Shown here in pieces: positions 63,111 to 64,000 of a stretch of DNA of 64,000 nt. The translations under genes and the position numbers were made by a program. The notes under the pieces were generated by a model. It saw only the letters and a program-made list of their open reading frames with translations, did not search any database and was not told the origin of the DNA. The DNA comes from Branchiostoma lanceolatum (Eukaryota > Chordata > Leptocardii > Amphioxiformes > Branchiostomatidae): assembly GCF_035083965.1 (NCBI RefSeq), contig NC_089722.1, positions 41,598,697-41,662,696 on the forward strand, given 5' to 3'. Positions within the stretch are counted from its first letter, which is position 1; each line of letters starts with the position of its first letter.

Positions 63111-64000
63111 TGAGTAGCTTTCTGGCGACAGATTCACAGAGGTAGTCGCGTCTTTGCTGCAACGTCGTGAGACCCAGTGTGAGGCAAGCGTCCGAGTAGG
63201 TTGTATAGTGGGTCCCAATGATAGTTCTGACTGCTCTACGTTGTATCCTCTCAAGTTGAAGTCTCTGGGACAGCGTTATACCAGGTTGCCAGACCGGTAC
63301 TGCGTATTCATAGGTCGGACGAATAAAACTCGTATAAATGGTGACAAGGTCATCTCTGGTTACTCCGAATGATTTAAGTCTCCTCAGAAAGAAAAGTCTC
63401 TGGTTTCCTTTCTTAACCATGTGGTCGACCTGGGTAGTCCACTTTAGATCATCTTGTATGTGGAGACCCAGAAGTTTTGCCACTTTGACTTGAACTAGGG
63501 GGTAGTTGTCGATTTTCAGCGAGGGTAACTGTGGTACGGATCTTGAGAAGTAGAAAAACATTACTTTGCATTTTTTGGGGGTGGAGGTTCATATTCTGTT
63601 CGGCTGACCGTTTGCCGAGGTCGTCGAGATCCTGTTGTAAAAGGGGAGGATCCCCAACCATGCGGTACTCGACTAAGTTTAGGTCGTCGACGAATTTCCA
63701 TCTCCTGGAGGCCGCGTGTTCGGCAGCGCTATTGATCAGGGCTAGAAAGACAATCAGCCCAAGTACAGTCCCCTGTGGAAGTCCACATGTAGTGGTCGTC
63801 CAATCTGAGAAGGTGTTCTTGTAACGCACTCGTTGACTCCTATCCGTCAGGAAGCCGATCAACCAGTTGGCTAAGGAAGGACGTAGCCCTAGTCTCAGGA
63901 TATTCGACATAGCGATTGTATGGTCGACCTTGTCGAATGCTTTGGCATAATCTGTAAGGACAAGTGTGCTTATTGAGCCTGGTTGATCTGATGTTTTGGC
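63111..64000 (-). mobile_element. Non-LTR retrotransposon 2 (CR1/L2-like), running out of the window
   Basis: Minus strand: DYAKAFDKVDHTIAM (motif A), CGLPQGTVLG (motif B), KFVDDLNLVEY (catalytic FVDD) and a C-terminal thumb region LLGLHIQDDLKW...SFIRPTYEYAVPVW. A frameshift near 63550 separates two reading frames. The C-terminal end meets element 1 at about 63110; the N-terminal part is outside the window. Confidence 0.85.

Overview
The window looks like nuclear DNA of an invertebrate deuterostome, most probably a lancelet (Branchiostoma). The reasons are modular extracellular genes built from phase-1 exons (LDL-receptor class A, F5/8C, kringle and somatomedin B modules), an adhesion-like 7TM receptor carrying such modules, a nucleotidyltransferase/TPR gene full of 126-bp repeats, and dense young MITE, Penelope, SINE and LINE insertions. 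Species cannot be fixed from the sequence alone. All gene models were made by hand from splice sites and reading phase; no database search was run.

Layout. 1-13.8 kb, minus strand: a large LDLa + F5/8C gene (copy A, its last exons lie left of the window). 14.7-25.1 kb, plus strand: a complete 11-exon gene for a 1,472-residue receptor with the order signal peptide, F5/8C-like, 4 LDLa, 2 kringles, SMB, cysteine-rich linker, 7TM, repetitive cytoplasmic tail. 25.1-27.9 kb: mostly empty, with one degraded coding stretch. 28.0-34.6 kb, minus strand: a nucleotidyltransferase-like/TPR gene whose last exon carries a piggyBac-like MITE and a 1-nt frameshift. 36.2-40.6 kb, plus strand: the C-terminal 57% of argininosuccinate lyase, with a perfect 161-bp palindromic transposon inside an exon and no N-terminal exons. 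42.7-59.7 kb, minus strand: copy B of the LDLa/F5/8C gene, complete (16 exons, 1,659 residues). 60.5 kb, plus strand: a second copy of the receptor's signal-peptide exon. 61.4-64 kb: two broken non-LTR retrotransposons.

The segments 1-16.5 kb and 43.5-61.4 kb are two copies of one duplicated block. In both, the LDLa/F5/8C gene is head to head with the receptor's first exon, about 0.8-0.9 kb apart. Comparing the copies exposes clean filled/empty insertion sites: a 1.07-kb foldback element (5-bp TSD), a SINE, a MITE and a 132-bp insert only in A; a Penelope-like element (12-bp TSD, with a hammerhead-ribozyme-like motif), an RTE-like LINE tail and expanded satellites only in B. The downstream modular exons of the two copies are nearly identical, whereas the giant LDLa exon has changed from 15 to 22 repeats with many replacements.

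Best candidates for something new: the divergent pair of a repeat-variable LDLa/F5/8C protein and an LDLa-kringle-SMB 7TM receptor; the receptor's tandem-repeat tail with a stop codon inside a repeat and open repeat sequence beyond it; and two separate genes (NTase-TPR and ASL) each hit in a coding exon by a young, precisely delimited DNA transposon. How the proteins work together is inference: extracellular lectin/protease-like recognition modules next to a signalling receptor would suit recognition or adhesion at the cell surface.
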